Counted from the first letter of the stretch, positions 8,661-16,320 are shown. The stretch is 64,000 nt of DNA from Ga0077555 sp050187415 (GCA_050187415.1 JBFWXN010000002.1:62001-126000); one strand, 5' to 3'. Translations and numbers: made by a program. Notes: generated from the letters alone by a model not told the origin.

Positions 8661-9350
8661 CTAATCACCCTCGTACGTGGCCAATCCGTCCACATCGAGG
8701 ACAGTCAACCCGCCTCTTTCGACCTTGATCATTGCCTTTTCCTCGAGAGCCCGAAGCGCTTTGCTCACGATTTGCCGGGACACAGCCGCAAGCAATGCGA
8801 GCTCCTCCTGGGTGATCTCGATATGGCCTCGAAGCCGCGGGTAGAGTACTGGGTTGAAGAGCCACGCTACATTGCGCGCAACTCGCGCAGTTGGATCATG
8901 CAGTCGATCATGCTCGATGGTGGCGATGAACTGACCCATCCTCTCGTTGAGCTGAGTCACCAGGAACTTGTTGAATCCGACACTATTGTCGAAGAGCCAC
9001 ATGAAGGTTGGACGGTTCATCATCGCAAGGCGTGTCATCCGCAGCACCACGAGGTCGTATTTCCGCGGCTCGCCCTTGATCACCGAGCCTTCGCCAAACC
9101 AGCCGCCGGCGCCGATGCCGGCGAATGTAATGGCCTTTCCCGACGCCGAGATGGCACTGATTTTGACCAGCCCGGAGACGACCCCCGTCCACGCATCCAA
9201 CTTGTCGCCCCTGTGACAGATATAGGCGCCCGCAGGAAACGGCCGTTCGGTAATGCCCCGCCGGGCGCGTTCGGCCTCATCCGCGGTCAGCGCATCGGCC
9301 CAGAATGCGAGGCCGCGCAACTCGTCCTTGGCAGTCGTCACCATGGGCAT
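8661..9350 (-). CDS. Crp/Fnr-family transcriptional regulator
   Basis: DNA-binding regulator of 229 residues. An N-terminal cyclic-nucleotide-binding-like beta-roll covers about residues 20-140 (with GIGAGGWFGEGSVI matching the PBC-type turn), then the dimerisation helix, then a winged helix-turn-helix near 170-210 in which SRQIVSKALRALEEKAMI is the recognition helix plus wing. No four-cysteine iron-sulfur pattern is present, so it is not FNR itself. The start ATG 9350 has GAGG five bases upstream; ATG 9344 is possible. A perfect alphaproteobacterial -10 (CTATAT on the minus strand, 9425-9430) lies about 75 bp upstream, but no good -35 accompanies it. It is divergent from the dioxygenase pair and lies upstream of the ligase operon, so it is a candidate regulator of either. 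Confidence 0.88.
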   Translation of the reverse strand: MPMVTTAKDELRGLAFWADALTADEAERARRGITERPFPAGAYICHRGDKLDAWTGVVSGLVKISAISASGKAITFAGIGAGGWFGEGSVIKGEPRKYDLVVLRMTRLAMMNRPTFMWLFDNSVGFNKFLVTQLNERMGQFIATIEHDRLHDPTARVARNVAWLFNPVLYPRLRGHIEITQEELALLAAVSRQIVSKALRALEEKAMIKVERGGLTVLDVDGLATYEGD

Positions 9351-9572
9351 CTAAGCCTCGCTTTGAAGCCCGCCGGCGATGGTCGCGCCTGTCTGGCGGC
9401 TGCTCATTGACTACGGGGCATGAAATATAGCGCAATTGGCGCGTGGCGTATCATCGGACGGTTTCGATCGGGGTAGGGGCGATCAGCCGAAGTACGTCCC
9501 AGGTGACAGCCGTCGATCGGTCGCTCTAGGATTGTCCCAGAGAATGGCAATTCGCAGGGAACGGAGCGCCCC

Positions 9573-10454
9573 ATGCCACTATCGATCCGCCAGCTCGGCC
9601 CAGGCTTTGTCGGCGAAGCCTCGGGCCTTGATTTGACGAGGCCGCTGTCTGCCGAAGACATCAGCACCATCAATGCCGGGATGGATCGCTACGCGGTCCT
9701 CATCTTCCATGGGCAGTCCTTCACCGACGAGCAGCAGCTGGCTTTCACGCAAAGCCTCGGTCCGCTGGAGACCGCTCGCGGTACCAGTCTGCGCGACAAA
9801 GATCGTCTCGCCTCTCCGCATTTCGCCGACGTCTCGAACCTCGACAGGGACGGTCGCGTCATTCCGCGTGACAGCCGCACTTGGCAGTTCGCCATCGGCA
9901 ATCGCCTGTGGCACTCCGACAGCTCATTCAAGCGCATCCCTGCCAAATATTCGCTTCTCCACGCCCGCGCCATTCCGTCCAAGGGGGGCAATACCGAATT
10001 CGCCGACATGCGGGCCGCGTGGGACTCGTTCGACGAGGAGACCAAAGCCATTTGCGAGCCCCTGATTTGCGAGCATTCCCAGATGTATTCGCGCGCCAAG
10101 CTCGGGTTCACGGAGTTCTCCCCCGAGGAGCGCGAACGCTTCAAGCCGGTGCTTCAGCGCCTCGTAAGGACGCATCCGTCGACTGGCCGAAAATCGATTT
10201 ACCTCGCCTCCCACGCCGGCAAGATTGTCGGCTGGCCGGAGCCGGAAGCCAAAGCCTTCCTGATGGACCTCACCGAGAGGGCAACTCAGCGCGAGTTCAC
10301 GTACAGCCACAAATGGTCAGTCGGCGACCTCGTCATGTGGGACAACCGCGCCACCATGCATCGCGCGCGACCTTTCCCGCACGATGAGCCGCGCGACGTC
10401 AGACGCACGACCCTGATGGGCGACGCGCCGACGGTCGATCAACAGGCCGCCTGA
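9573..10454 (+). CDS. TauD/TfdA-family Fe(II)/2-oxoglutarate dioxygenase, copy 1
   Basis: Cytoplasmic non-heme iron dioxygenase of 293 residues that would couple 2-oxoglutarate decarboxylation to hydroxylation of a substrate. The iron ligands are H114 and D116 (WHSDSSF) and H263 (TMHRARPF), with R278 in DVRRTTLMGD as the 2-oxoglutarate-binding arginine. The block SKGGNTEFADMRAA and the later ATQREF and VMWDNR stretches resemble TfdA-type (phenoxyacetate/2-oxoglutarate dioxygenase) proteins more than TauD. GGAG lies seven bases before the ATG. The next gene, 31 bp downstream, is a close paralog, and the pair is divergent from a Crp/Fnr regulator. Substrate is unknown; no sulfonate transporter is nearby, which argues against taurine use. 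Confidence 0.88.
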   Translation: MPLSIRQLGPGFVGEASGLDLTRPLSAEDISTINAGMDRYAVLIFHGQSFTDEQQLAFTQSLGPLETARGTSLRDKDRLASPHFADVSNLDRDGRVIPRDSRTWQFAIGNRLWHSDSSFKRIPAKYSLLHARAIPSKGGNTEFADMRAAWDSFDEETKAICEPLICEHSQMYSRAKLGFTEFSPEERERFKPVLQRLVRTHPSTGRKSIYLASHAGKIVGWPEPEAKAFLMDLTERATQREFTYSHKWSVGDLVMWDNRATMHRARPFPHDEPRDVRRTTLMGDAPTVDQQAA

Positions 10455-10485
10455 GGCAGGCCCGTCGAAAGCGATGGAGTTTCGA

Positions 10486-11370
10486 ATGCCAATGCAAGTG
10501 CGCCGGCTCGGACCCGGCTTCGTGGGCGAGGCCAGCGGTCTCGACCTCACCAGGCCGCTTTCGGCGGCGGATGTTGCCGCCATCCACGCAGCCATGGATG
10601 AGGAGGGCGTGCTGATTTTCCACGACCAACCCCTCACCGACGAGCAGCAACTCGCTTTTACCCAGTCCCTCGGCGCCATCGAGCTGGCAATCGGCGTCAG
10701 CTTGCGCAAGCCCGAAGAGCAACGGCTGCCCGAAACCTTCGCCGACGTCTCCAACCTAGACAAGGAGGGCAAGCCCTTCGCGCGCGACGACCGGCGCCGG
10801 CTCTATGCCCTAGGCAATCAGCTCTGGCATTCGGACAGCTCGTTCAAACGCATTCCCGCCAAGTACTCCCTGCTGCACGCGCGCAAAGTCGTCTCGAAGG
10901 GCGGCAATACCGAATTCGCCGACATGCGCCAGGCCTACGACGCCCTCGATCAAGAAACCAAAGACATCGTCGAGAACCTCGTCTGCGAGCATTCGCAGAT
11001 GTTCTCGCGCGCCAAGCTCGGATTCACGGAGTTCACGCCGGAGGAGCGCGAGCGCTTCAAGCCCGTGTTGCAGCGCCTCGTGCGCACGCATCCGACCACG
11101 GGTCGCAAATCGCTCTATCTTTCGTCGCACGCCGGTCGGATCGTCGGATGGCCGGAACCCGAGGCGAAAGCGTTCCTGTTGGATCTCAACGAGATGGCAA
11201 CGCAGCGCGAGTTCCGGTACGCTCACAGCTGGCGCGTCGGCGATCTCGTTATCTGGGACAATCGCGTCACGATGCACCGGGCCCGCCCTTTCCCGCACGA
11301 CCAGCCGCGCGATGTCAGGCGCACGACGCTCATGGGCGATGCCCCGACCGTCGAGCAGCAAGCCGCCTGA
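10486..11370 (+). CDS. TauD/TfdA-family Fe(II)/2-oxoglutarate dioxygenase, copy 2
   Basis: Second dioxygenase, 294 residues, colinear over its whole length with copy 1 and sharing long identical blocks (for example EERERFKPVLQRLVRTHP and GGNTEFADMR). All catalytic elements are kept: WHSDSSF, TMHRARPF and DVRRTTLMGD. The reading frame opens at an ATG at 10474, but ATG 10486 is preferred: it has GGAG six bases upstream and yields MPMQVRRLGPGFVG, matching the MPLSIRQLGPGFVG start of copy 1. The two copies differ most around residues 65-110, a loop region likely to affect substrate choice. A tandem duplication followed by divergence is the simplest origin. Confidence 0.88.
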   Translation: MPMQVRRLGPGFVGEASGLDLTRPLSAADVAAIHAAMDEEGVLIFHDQPLTDEQQLAFTQSLGAIELAIGVSLRKPEEQRLPETFADVSNLDKEGKPFARDDRRRLYALGNQLWHSDSSFKRIPAKYSLLHARKVVSKGGNTEFADMRQAYDALDQETKDIVENLVCEHSQMFSRAKLGFTEFTPEERERFKPVLQRLVRTHPTTGRKSLYLSSHAGRIVGWPEPEAKAFLLDLNEMATQREFRYAHSWRVGDLVIWDNRVTMHRARPFPHDQPRDVRRTTLMGDAPTVEQQAA

Positions 11371-11463
11371 CTGTGATCTGACGACCGCCTACGGCTCATT
11401 GACCGGTCGGACCGGTCTACGGGCCGGCTTGTCCTGACGGCGGCACACGGTGCGGGATTGACG

Positions 11464-11482
11464 CGCTCCCGCTCCGGGAGCG
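11464..11482. repeat. Perfect 8-bp hairpin between dioxygenase 2 and the dehydrogenase gene
   Basis: CGCTCCCG, loop CTC, CGGGAGCG: an 8-bp perfect stem with a 3-base loop, 94 bases after the dioxygenase stop and 51 bases before the next start. There is no T-tract after it, so it is not a classical terminator; it could end transcription with Rho, stabilise mRNA 3' ends or act in the leader of the downstream gene. Confidence 0.5.
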
Positions 11483-11532
11483 ACCCTGCCGCATCGAAAC
11501 TGCGGATTTCGCATCTTGAAAGGATCAATCGA

Positions 11533-12417
11533 ATGAACGTCGGCTACGTCGGCCTCGGCAGCATGGGTGGTGCCATCGTCAAGCGCATGCTCGTCAACAA
11601 GCAGCCCCTGCGTGTCTTCGACCTCGACCCCAAGAAAGTATCCGAAATCGCCGAGGCCGGCGGACAGCCGGCGCAAAGCCTTGCCGCCCTGGCCGAGCAG
11701 TCCGACGTCATCTGCCTTTGCCTCCCGACCTCGGAGAACGTCCGGGCTGCGATCTTCGGCGAGAACGGCCTGGCCAAGGGAGCGAAGCCCGGCACGATCA
11801 TCGCCGACATGACCACCGGCGACCCGTTGCAGACCAAAGCCATGGCCCAGGAGCTCGCCAAGCAGGGTGTGACACTGATCGACGCCCCCGTTTCGGGCGG
11901 TCCGGCCGGCGCCCGTGCGGGAACGCTTGCCATCATGGTCGGGGCACCGATCGAGGTCTTCGAGACGATCAAGCCCGTCTTTGAGAAGGTCGGCCCCAAC
12001 GTGTTCCGGCTCGGCGAACTCGGCGCCGGCCAGACCATGAAACTGGTCAATAACCTGATGCTCGCCGCGGGCCGCGCCATCACGTTCGAGGCCATGGCCC
12101 TCGCGGTCAAGAACGGTCTCGACCCTCACCTTGCGACGGACGTCCTGAACAAAAGTTCCGGCCGCAACGGCACCACCGAACGGGTGCTCGCAGAGATCGT
12201 CGATGGCAAGTTTCCGAATTCGTTTGCGCTCGGGCTGATGACAAAGGACGTCCGCCTCGCCAACCAGCTCGGCCGCGACACCGGCGTCCCGATGATCCTC
12301 GGCCGCGTCGTCGAGGAACTGCACAACGTGGCCATGAACAACCACGGTCCACAATCCTGTTCGAACATCATCGTCAAGGACTTCGAGCAGCGCGCCAAGA
12401 CGCGGATCACGAAGTGA
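11533..12417 (+). CDS. 3-hydroxyisobutyrate dehydrogenase-family NAD(P)-dependent oxidoreductase
   Basis: Cytoplasmic beta-hydroxyacid dehydrogenase of 294 residues. The N-terminal Rossmann motif is GYVGLGSMGGAIVK (about 4-17), the substrate-binding loop is SGGPAGARAGTLAIMVG (121-137), and the catalytic lysine is K170 in GAGQTMKLVNN. Family members oxidise 3-hydroxyisobutyrate or reduce tartronate semialdehyde; this sequence alone does not decide between them. The frame is open from 11458, but ATG 11533 with AAAGGA upstream gives the canonical start just before the Rossmann strand. It sits between the dioxygenase pair and a CitE-like lyase, consistent with a small hydroxyacid being produced in this pathway. 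Confidence 0.88.
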   Translation: MNVGYVGLGSMGGAIVKRMLVNKQPLRVFDLDPKKVSEIAEAGGQPAQSLAALAEQSDVICLCLPTSENVRAAIFGENGLAKGAKPGTIIADMTTGDPLQTKAMAQELAKQGVTLIDAPVSGGPAGARAGTLAIMVGAPIEVFETIKPVFEKVGPNVFRLGELGAGQTMKLVNNLMLAAGRAITFEAMALAVKNGLDPHLATDVLNKSSGRNGTTERVLAEIVDGKFPNSFALGLMTKDVRLANQLGRDTGVPMILGRVVEELHNVAMNNHGPQSCSNIIVKDFEQRAKTRITK

Positions 12418-12436
12418 GCCGCGAGGGGCCATAGAC

Positions 12437-12484
12437 CGGGTTGCGGCTGGATCCGGACCTCGAAAGAGGCAACCCGCGGTCCGG
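12437..12484 (+). promoter_or_regulatory. Interleaved inverted repeats (pseudoknot or RNA-switch topology) upstream of the CitE-like gene
   Basis: Two pairs of complementary arms are interleaved in 48 bases. Arm a CGGGTTGC (12437-12444) pairs with GCAACCCG (12469-12476); arm b CCGGACC (12453-12459) pairs with GGTCCGG (12478-12484). The order a-b-a'-b' cannot form two independent hairpins at once: it is either an H-type pseudoknot with a long inner connector or two mutually exclusive hairpins. It begins 20 bases after the dehydrogenase stop and ends 44 bases before the ATG at 12529. No match to a riboswitch class I know. The arms are directly visible; function is inference. Confidence 0.45.
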
Positions 12485-12528
12485 CCGCCCCACCGCCAGC
12501 CACTCCATCCAGAATTCGGAGCCTCCTT

Positions 12529-13446
12529 ATGTCGACGACGCCCTCATCCGACGACCTCCCCGTCTGGCGTTCAATGCTGTTCGTACCCGTTAACGTGCCG
12601 AAATTCGTCGAGACGGCGCATACACGAGGTTCCGACGCCGTCATCCTCGACCTCGAGGACAGCGTGCCTCCCGGAGAAAAGGCTACCGCCCGTACATTGA
12701 TCGATGCCGCCGCACCGAAGGTCGCGCGCAGCGGCGCCGATGTCGTCGTCCGCGTGAACCAGCCGCTCGAACTGTGCGTGCGCGACATGGAAGCGGCGAT
12801 TTCGCCAGCCATATCGGCGCTGATCCTGCCGAAGGTGGACGGTGCCAGCCACATTCGCCTGCTGGCCGAGCTTGCGGACAGGATCGAGGCCTCGAAAGGA
12901 ATGCGCGTCGGGCACACGCGCTTCATGGGCTTGATCGAGACGCCGTCGGCATTCGCGCGAGCAGACGAGATCGCCGCCGCGCATCCGCGCCTGATCTCGG
13001 TCGGCCTAGGGTCGGAGGACTTCGCCATGGAGATCGGTGGCGAGGCCGCGACCGACATCCTGCACTACCCGAAACAGCGCGTGGCGATCGCCGCCGTTGC
13101 CAATGGCCTGATGCCGATGGGCATCATCGGCTCCGTCGCCGATTTCAGGGATCTCGACGGCTATCGCGCGTCCGCCCGCCTGGCGCGGCGCATGGGCTTT
13201 CGCGGCTCCGCCTGCATCCACCCCAACCACGTTGCCATCCTCAACGAGGAATTCGGCATCAAGCCGCAGGAGCTGACCTGGGCGCGCCGCGTCATCGAGG
13301 TTTACGAGGCGGCAAAAAATGAAGGACGTGCGTCCGTCCAACTCGACGGCAAAATGATCGACATCCCGATCGTGATCAAAGCCGAGCGAATCCTTGCTGC
13401 TGCGGAACGCATCGACGCGCGCGCCAGGCGGTCGGCCGGCCGTTGA
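12529..13446 (+). CDS. CitE-family CoA ester lyase (HpcH/HpaI aldolase superfamily)
   Basis: Cytoplasmic TIM-barrel lyase of 305 residues of the citrate-lyase-beta/malyl-CoA-lyase group, which cleave or form C-C bonds in malyl-CoA-like thioesters using a divalent metal. The start is typical (WRSMLFVPVNVPKFVETA), then ILDLEDSVPPGEK with the conserved acidic residues, ALILPKVDG, the catalytic-glutamate strand MGLIETPSAFARA, GLGSEDFAMEIGGEA, and GFRGSACIHPNHVAILNEEF near the C-terminus. Start ATG 12529 has GGAG seven bases upstream. It follows the dehydrogenase by 111 bp, a gap that contains interleaved inverted repeats. It may cleave the product of the preceding oxidations; citramalyl-CoA or malyl-CoA lyase activity is equally possible. 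Confidence 0.85.
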   Translation: MSTTPSSDDLPVWRSMLFVPVNVPKFVETAHTRGSDAVILDLEDSVPPGEKATARTLIDAAAPKVARSGADVVVRVNQPLELCVRDMEAAISPAISALILPKVDGASHIRLLAELADRIEASKGMRVGHTRFMGLIETPSAFARADEIAAAHPRLISVGLGSEDFAMEIGGEAATDILHYPKQRVAIAAVANGLMPMGIIGSVADFRDLDGYRASARLARRMGFRGSACIHPNHVAILNEEFGIKPQELTWARRVIEVYEAAKNEGRASVQLDGKMIDIPIVIKAERILAAAERIDARARRSAGR

Positions 13447-13554
13447 CCGGGCCCGGCCGTGGCACCCGCCGCGGCCGGCGCCTTCGACGGCTTGCGGACG
13501 GCTATGCTGGCCGGAAACCAAGTGTTCGTCGAAATTCATCAAGATCATAGAAAG

Positions 13555-13570
13555 CATTCAATTCTGAATG
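13555..13570. repeat. Inverted repeat CATTCA-N4-TGAATG
   Basis: A 6-bp inverted repeat with a 4-base centre (CATTCA ATTC TGAATG), inside a strikingly AT-rich stretch (about 13530-13600) in an otherwise GC-rich region, 86 bp upstream of the lysine-rich secreted protein gene. A transcription-factor operator or promoter-proximal element is plausible; no convincing promoter hexamers could be paired with it. Confidence 0.35.
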
Positions 13571-13655
13571 ATTGTTCATAACATTTTCGTATCTTAGCCC
13601 CTGGTTTCGATGATAAGAAACGCGCCGTTATCAACTTACAAACACGGTGGCCGTT

Positions 13656-13943
13656 ATGAAGATTGCACGTTTGGGCGCCAGCGCTTGCGCAGCCGCTCTT
13701 GCACTTGCCCTCAGCGCGGGCATCGTCAGCGCTCAGCAGCCCAAGGCGGCTGAAACGACCAAGGCGGCTCCGGCGAAGAAGGCGGCAGTCGCCAAGAAAG
13801 CGCCGGCCAAGAAAGCCAAGGCCGTGAAGAAGGCCAAGACCAAGGCTGTGAAGAAGGCCAAAGTAAAGAAGGCCAAGGCCAAGCCAGCCAAGAAAGCTGC
13901 GAAGAAAGTGGCCAAGAAGGCGCCGGCGAAAAAGGCGAACTGA
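13656..13943 (+). CDS. Exported lysine/alanine-rich repetitive protein
   Basis: A 95-residue protein with a signal peptide (MKIARLGASACAAALALALS, likely cleaved after VSA near residue 25) followed by an almost pure Lys/Ala/Pro/Val sequence built from degenerate AKKAPAKKAKAVKKAK units to the C-terminus. Composition recalls histone H1-like or HU C-terminal tails, but the signal peptide predicts a periplasmic location, where such a polycation could bind lipopolysaccharide, peptidoglycan or extracellular DNA (inference). The frame opens at GTG 13647; ATG 13656 gives a standard signal peptide with GGTGG upstream. It is preceded by an AT-rich promoter region and followed by a hairpin, so it is probably monocistronic. 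Confidence 0.75.
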   Translation: MKIARLGASACAAALALALSAGIVSAQQPKAAETTKAAPAKKAAVAKKAPAKKAKAVKKAKTKAVKKAKVKKAKAKPAKKAAKKVAKKAPAKKAN

Positions 13944-13976
13944 TCGACCAACGCTTGTCGTTGATTGGGTGCTTAG

Positions 13977-14008
13977 CCCCCGGCAGCCGCAAGGCGCGTC
14001 GGGGGTTT
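13977..14008 (+). terminator. Probable Rho-independent terminator after the lysine-rich protein gene
   Basis: CCCCCGGC (13977-13984) pairs with GTCGGGGG (13998-14005), including one G-U pair, and is followed by only three T residues. The inner part (GCCGCAAGGC) can extend the fold. It lies 33 bases after the stop codon. The short T run makes it a weak terminator. Confidence 0.5.
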
Positions 14009-14112
14009 GCCGTTCGTGCAATCAACTTGGCGCAGTCGCGTATCCACGACCGACGCGCAGCCGGACGCGTCTCCGCAAGCTTCGTACACGACAAACGCGC
14101 GAACACCTCTGT

Positions 14113-15129
14113 TCAGTGGGCGCGGTTGATGCAGAAATCGACGACGTCGAGCAGGGCGCGTCGCGCCACGCCGTCGGGGAAGATCGACAAGGCAGCTTTC
14201 GCCGATGCGCCATACGCGTACGCTCGCTCGAGCGTCGTCTCGATGGCCCGATGGCGCTTGACGAGTGCAACCGCTCGCGCGAGATGCTCCTCCTGAGTTT
14301 CTCCGTCGACCATCGCCCTCTGCCAGAAGGCGCGCTCGGCCTCGGTCCCGCGCCGAAAGGCCAGAATGACGGGAAGCGTGATCTTGCCCTCGCGGAAATC
14401 GTCACCGACCGACTTGCCGAGTTGAGCACTGTCGCCGGCATAGTCGAGAGCGTCATCGACCAGTTGGAAGGCCACGCCGAGATTGCGCCCGTAGGTCCGC
14501 AGCGCAGCTTGCTCCTCGACCGGACGCCCGATCAAAGCCGGGCTCACTTCCGCTGCCGCCGCAAACAACGCGGCCGTCTTGGCATTGATGATGGCGAGAT
14601 AGTCATCCTCGGTGGTGGCCAAGTTCTTTGCAGCAGCGAGCTGCATCACTTCACCCTCGGCAATGACCGCGGCTGCGTGCGACAGGATGCCGAGCCCCGG
14701 CAGGGAGCCGACGTCGACCATCATCCGGAAGGCCTGCCCAAGCAGAAAATCGCCGACCAGCACGCTAGCCTGGTTGCCCCAAAGGATGCGTGCCGACTTC
14801 TTTCCCCGCCGGACATCGCTCTCGTCGACGACGTCATCATGGAGAAGCGTGGCGGTATGCATGAATTCGACGGCCGCCGCCATGCGGACCGGACCATCGC
14901 CCTTCGCGTCGACCAGCTTGGCCGTCGCGATGGTCAACATGGGTCGAAGGCGCTTGCCACCCGAATCGATCAGGTGATGCGCCAGCGTCGGGATGAGTTC
15001 GACCTCGGAAATCGCCTTGTCGAGGATGATACGATTGACCGCGCTCATGTCCTCGGCGACGAGGTCGAGCATGCCTTTGAGACTGACGCCAGCATCTCGC
15101 GCATCGCCCATTTGCACAACCGCACCCAA
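14113..15129 (-). CDS. ispB: Polyprenyl (octaprenyl-type) diphosphate synthase
   Basis: Trans-prenyltransferase of 338 residues that builds the all-trans side chain of ubiquinone from IPP and FPP in the cytoplasm. Both aspartate-rich motifs are present: DDVVD at about 98-102 (FARM) and DDALD at 225-229 (SARM), with GGKRLRP near 58-63 for IPP binding and GDDFREGKITLP after the second motif. Product length cannot be read exactly; ubiquinone-type C40-C50 is expected. The start is TTG 15129, chosen because AGAGGA lies eight bases upstream, whereas the in-frame ATG at 15111 has no ribosome site. Divergent from DUF2007 and TrmN6, a neighbourhood seen in many Hyphomicrobiales. TTGACC and TATAGA lie upstream but 20 bp apart. 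Confidence 0.92.
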   Translation of the reverse strand: MGAVVQMGDARDAGVSLKGMLDLVAEDMSAVNRIILDKAISEVELIPTLAHHLIDSGGKRLRPMLTIATAKLVDAKGDGPVRMAAAVEFMHTATLLHDDVVDESDVRRGKKSARILWGNQASVLVGDFLLGQAFRMMVDVGSLPGLGILSHAAAVIAEGEVMQLAAAKNLATTEDDYLAIINAKTAALFAAAAEVSPALIGRPVEEQAALRTYGRNLGVAFQLVDDALDYAGDSAQLGKSVGDDFREGKITLPVILAFRRGTEAERAFWQRAMVDGETQEEHLARAVALVKRHRAIETTLERAYAYGASAKAALSIFPDGVARRALLDVVDFCINRAH

Positions 15130-15243
15130 ATTACTGTTCCTCTATCGCCGTTTACCAGCCTTCGCGTCTATACTCCCGATCGTCCCGAGACCGGTCAAGC
15201 GACTTTGCCGCCGCGGCAGTGATCAGAAGCGGAAGAAAAGCCG

Positions 15244-15519
15244 ATGCACGAACTATTGCGCACCAGCGACCCCGTCCTGGTCAGCTTCGTCGAGGCGCTG
15301 CTGCGCGATCAGGGGATCGACTACCACGTGGCCGACATCAATACGAGTGCGGTCGAAGGATCGATCGCGATCTTTCCGCGGCGCATTCTGGTCGCAGAGG
15401 CGGCCATGCAAAGCGCGCGAACGCTGCTCATCGAGGCCGGATTGGGCCGTGAGCTGCCCGATGCCGAAGCCCCCCTGGCTGCGCCGGCGACCGGACGCCC
15501 CCTACCCGGAAGCGCATAG
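15244..15519 (+). CDS. DUF2007 family protein
   Basis: A 91-residue cytoplasmic protein of the DUF2007 family (putative signal-transducing protein, PII-like ferredoxin fold). The N-terminal MHELLRTSDPVLVSFVEALL and the following DYHVADINTSAVEGSIAIFPRRILVAEA are typical: these short proteins have a beta-alpha-beta unit and are annotated as signal-transducing only by structural analogy. The C-terminal 15 residues are Pro/Ala-rich and probably disordered. GGAAG precedes the ATG. It ends 12 bp before TrmN6, so the two are co-transcribed, divergently from the polyprenyl synthase. Confidence 0.8.
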   Translation: MHELLRTSDPVLVSFVEALLRDQGIDYHVADINTSAVEGSIAIFPRRILVAEAAMQSARTLLIEAGLGRELPDAEAPLAAPATGRPLPGSA

Positions 15520-15531
15520 AGTGGCCAACGC

Positions 15532-16308
15532 ATGATCCCAGACGAGGTCACCGACGACGCGTTCCTGGGCGGCAAGCTTCACCTGCTGCAGCCGAAGAAG
15601 GGATTCCGCTCCGGTCTCGATGCCGTCCTCTTGGCGGCCGCTGCCCGTGCCCCGGCGATAAGCCCGAGGCACGTTCTCGATGCGGGAGCCGGCGTCGGCG
15701 CCGTTGGCCTCGCCATCGCGGTCGGCTGCCCCGATGCCCGCATCACTCTTGTCGAGATAGATCCGGCGCTGGCCAAACTGGCCCGCCGAAACGCCGAGCG
15801 GAACAATCTGTCGAACCGTGTCGACGTCGTGGTCGCGGACCTGTCGGCAGGCGGCAGGGCCGTTCACGATAGCGTACGCCCGCAAGGCCTCGCACCGGGG
15901 ATGTTCGACCGCATCGTGGTCAATCCGCCGTACTTCGCTACGGGATCGGGTACGCCACCCGCCCTCCGTAGCCGCGCCGGAGCCCACCAGATGGCCGAAG
16001 GCAGCCTCGACCGCTGGATCGCGTTCCTTGCGACGGCCGCCGCCGCGGACGCCACCTTGACCATGATCCACCGGGCGGACGCCTTGACCGAGGTGCTGAG
16101 CGCGATACACGGGCGCTTCGGCCGCATCCGCCTGCTGCCCGTCCAGCCACGCATCGATGCCGCCGCGACTCGCATTATCGTCGCCGCGACCAAGGGCAGT
16201 CGCGCGCCCCTCGAGATCAAGCCAAGCCTCGTTGTTCACGACGTCGAAGGCCGGTTTCTTCCTGCGCTCGACCGCATTCTAAGGCATGGCGACGCACTGA
16301 AGATCTGA
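15532..16308 (+). CDS. tRNA1(Val) (adenine37-N6)-methyltransferase-like SAM methyltransferase
   Basis: Cytoplasmic Rossmann methyltransferase of 258 residues. The SAM-binding loop is LDAGAGVGAVGLAIA (about 49-63), the acidic ribose-binding end is LVEIDP, and the target-amine motif is NPPYF at 131-135, which identifies an N6-adenine or N5-glutamine methylating class. Overall organisation matches TrmN6 (YfiC), including the start FLGGKLHLLQPKKGFRSGLDA. The closest known activity is A37 methylation of tRNA1(Val). Spacing of 12 bp from DUF2007 indicates one operon. A strong minus-strand terminator lies just downstream of its stop, belonging to the converging Liv gene. Confidence 0.82.
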   Translation: MIPDEVTDDAFLGGKLHLLQPKKGFRSGLDAVLLAAAARAPAISPRHVLDAGAGVGAVGLAIAVGCPDARITLVEIDPALAKLARRNAERNNLSNRVDVVVADLSAGGRAVHDSVRPQGLAPGMFDRIVVNPPYFATGSGTPPALRSRAGAHQMAEGSLDRWIAFLATAAAADATLTMIHRADALTEVLSAIHGRFGRIRLLPVQPRIDAAATRIIVAATKGSRAPLEIKPSLVVHDVEGRFLPALDRILRHGDALKI

Positions 16309-16320
16309 CCACCAGAACGG

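Noticed and set aside
9425..9430. CTATAT on the minus strand as a complete promoter for the Crp/Fnr gene
   Set aside because: The -10 is perfect but the hexamer 17 bp upstream (TGATAC) matches the -35 consensus poorly; mentioned only in the gene entry.
15130..15243. TTGACC and TATAGA as an ispB promoter
   Set aside because: Hexamers are 20 bp apart, outside the usual 16-18 range; kept only as a remark.
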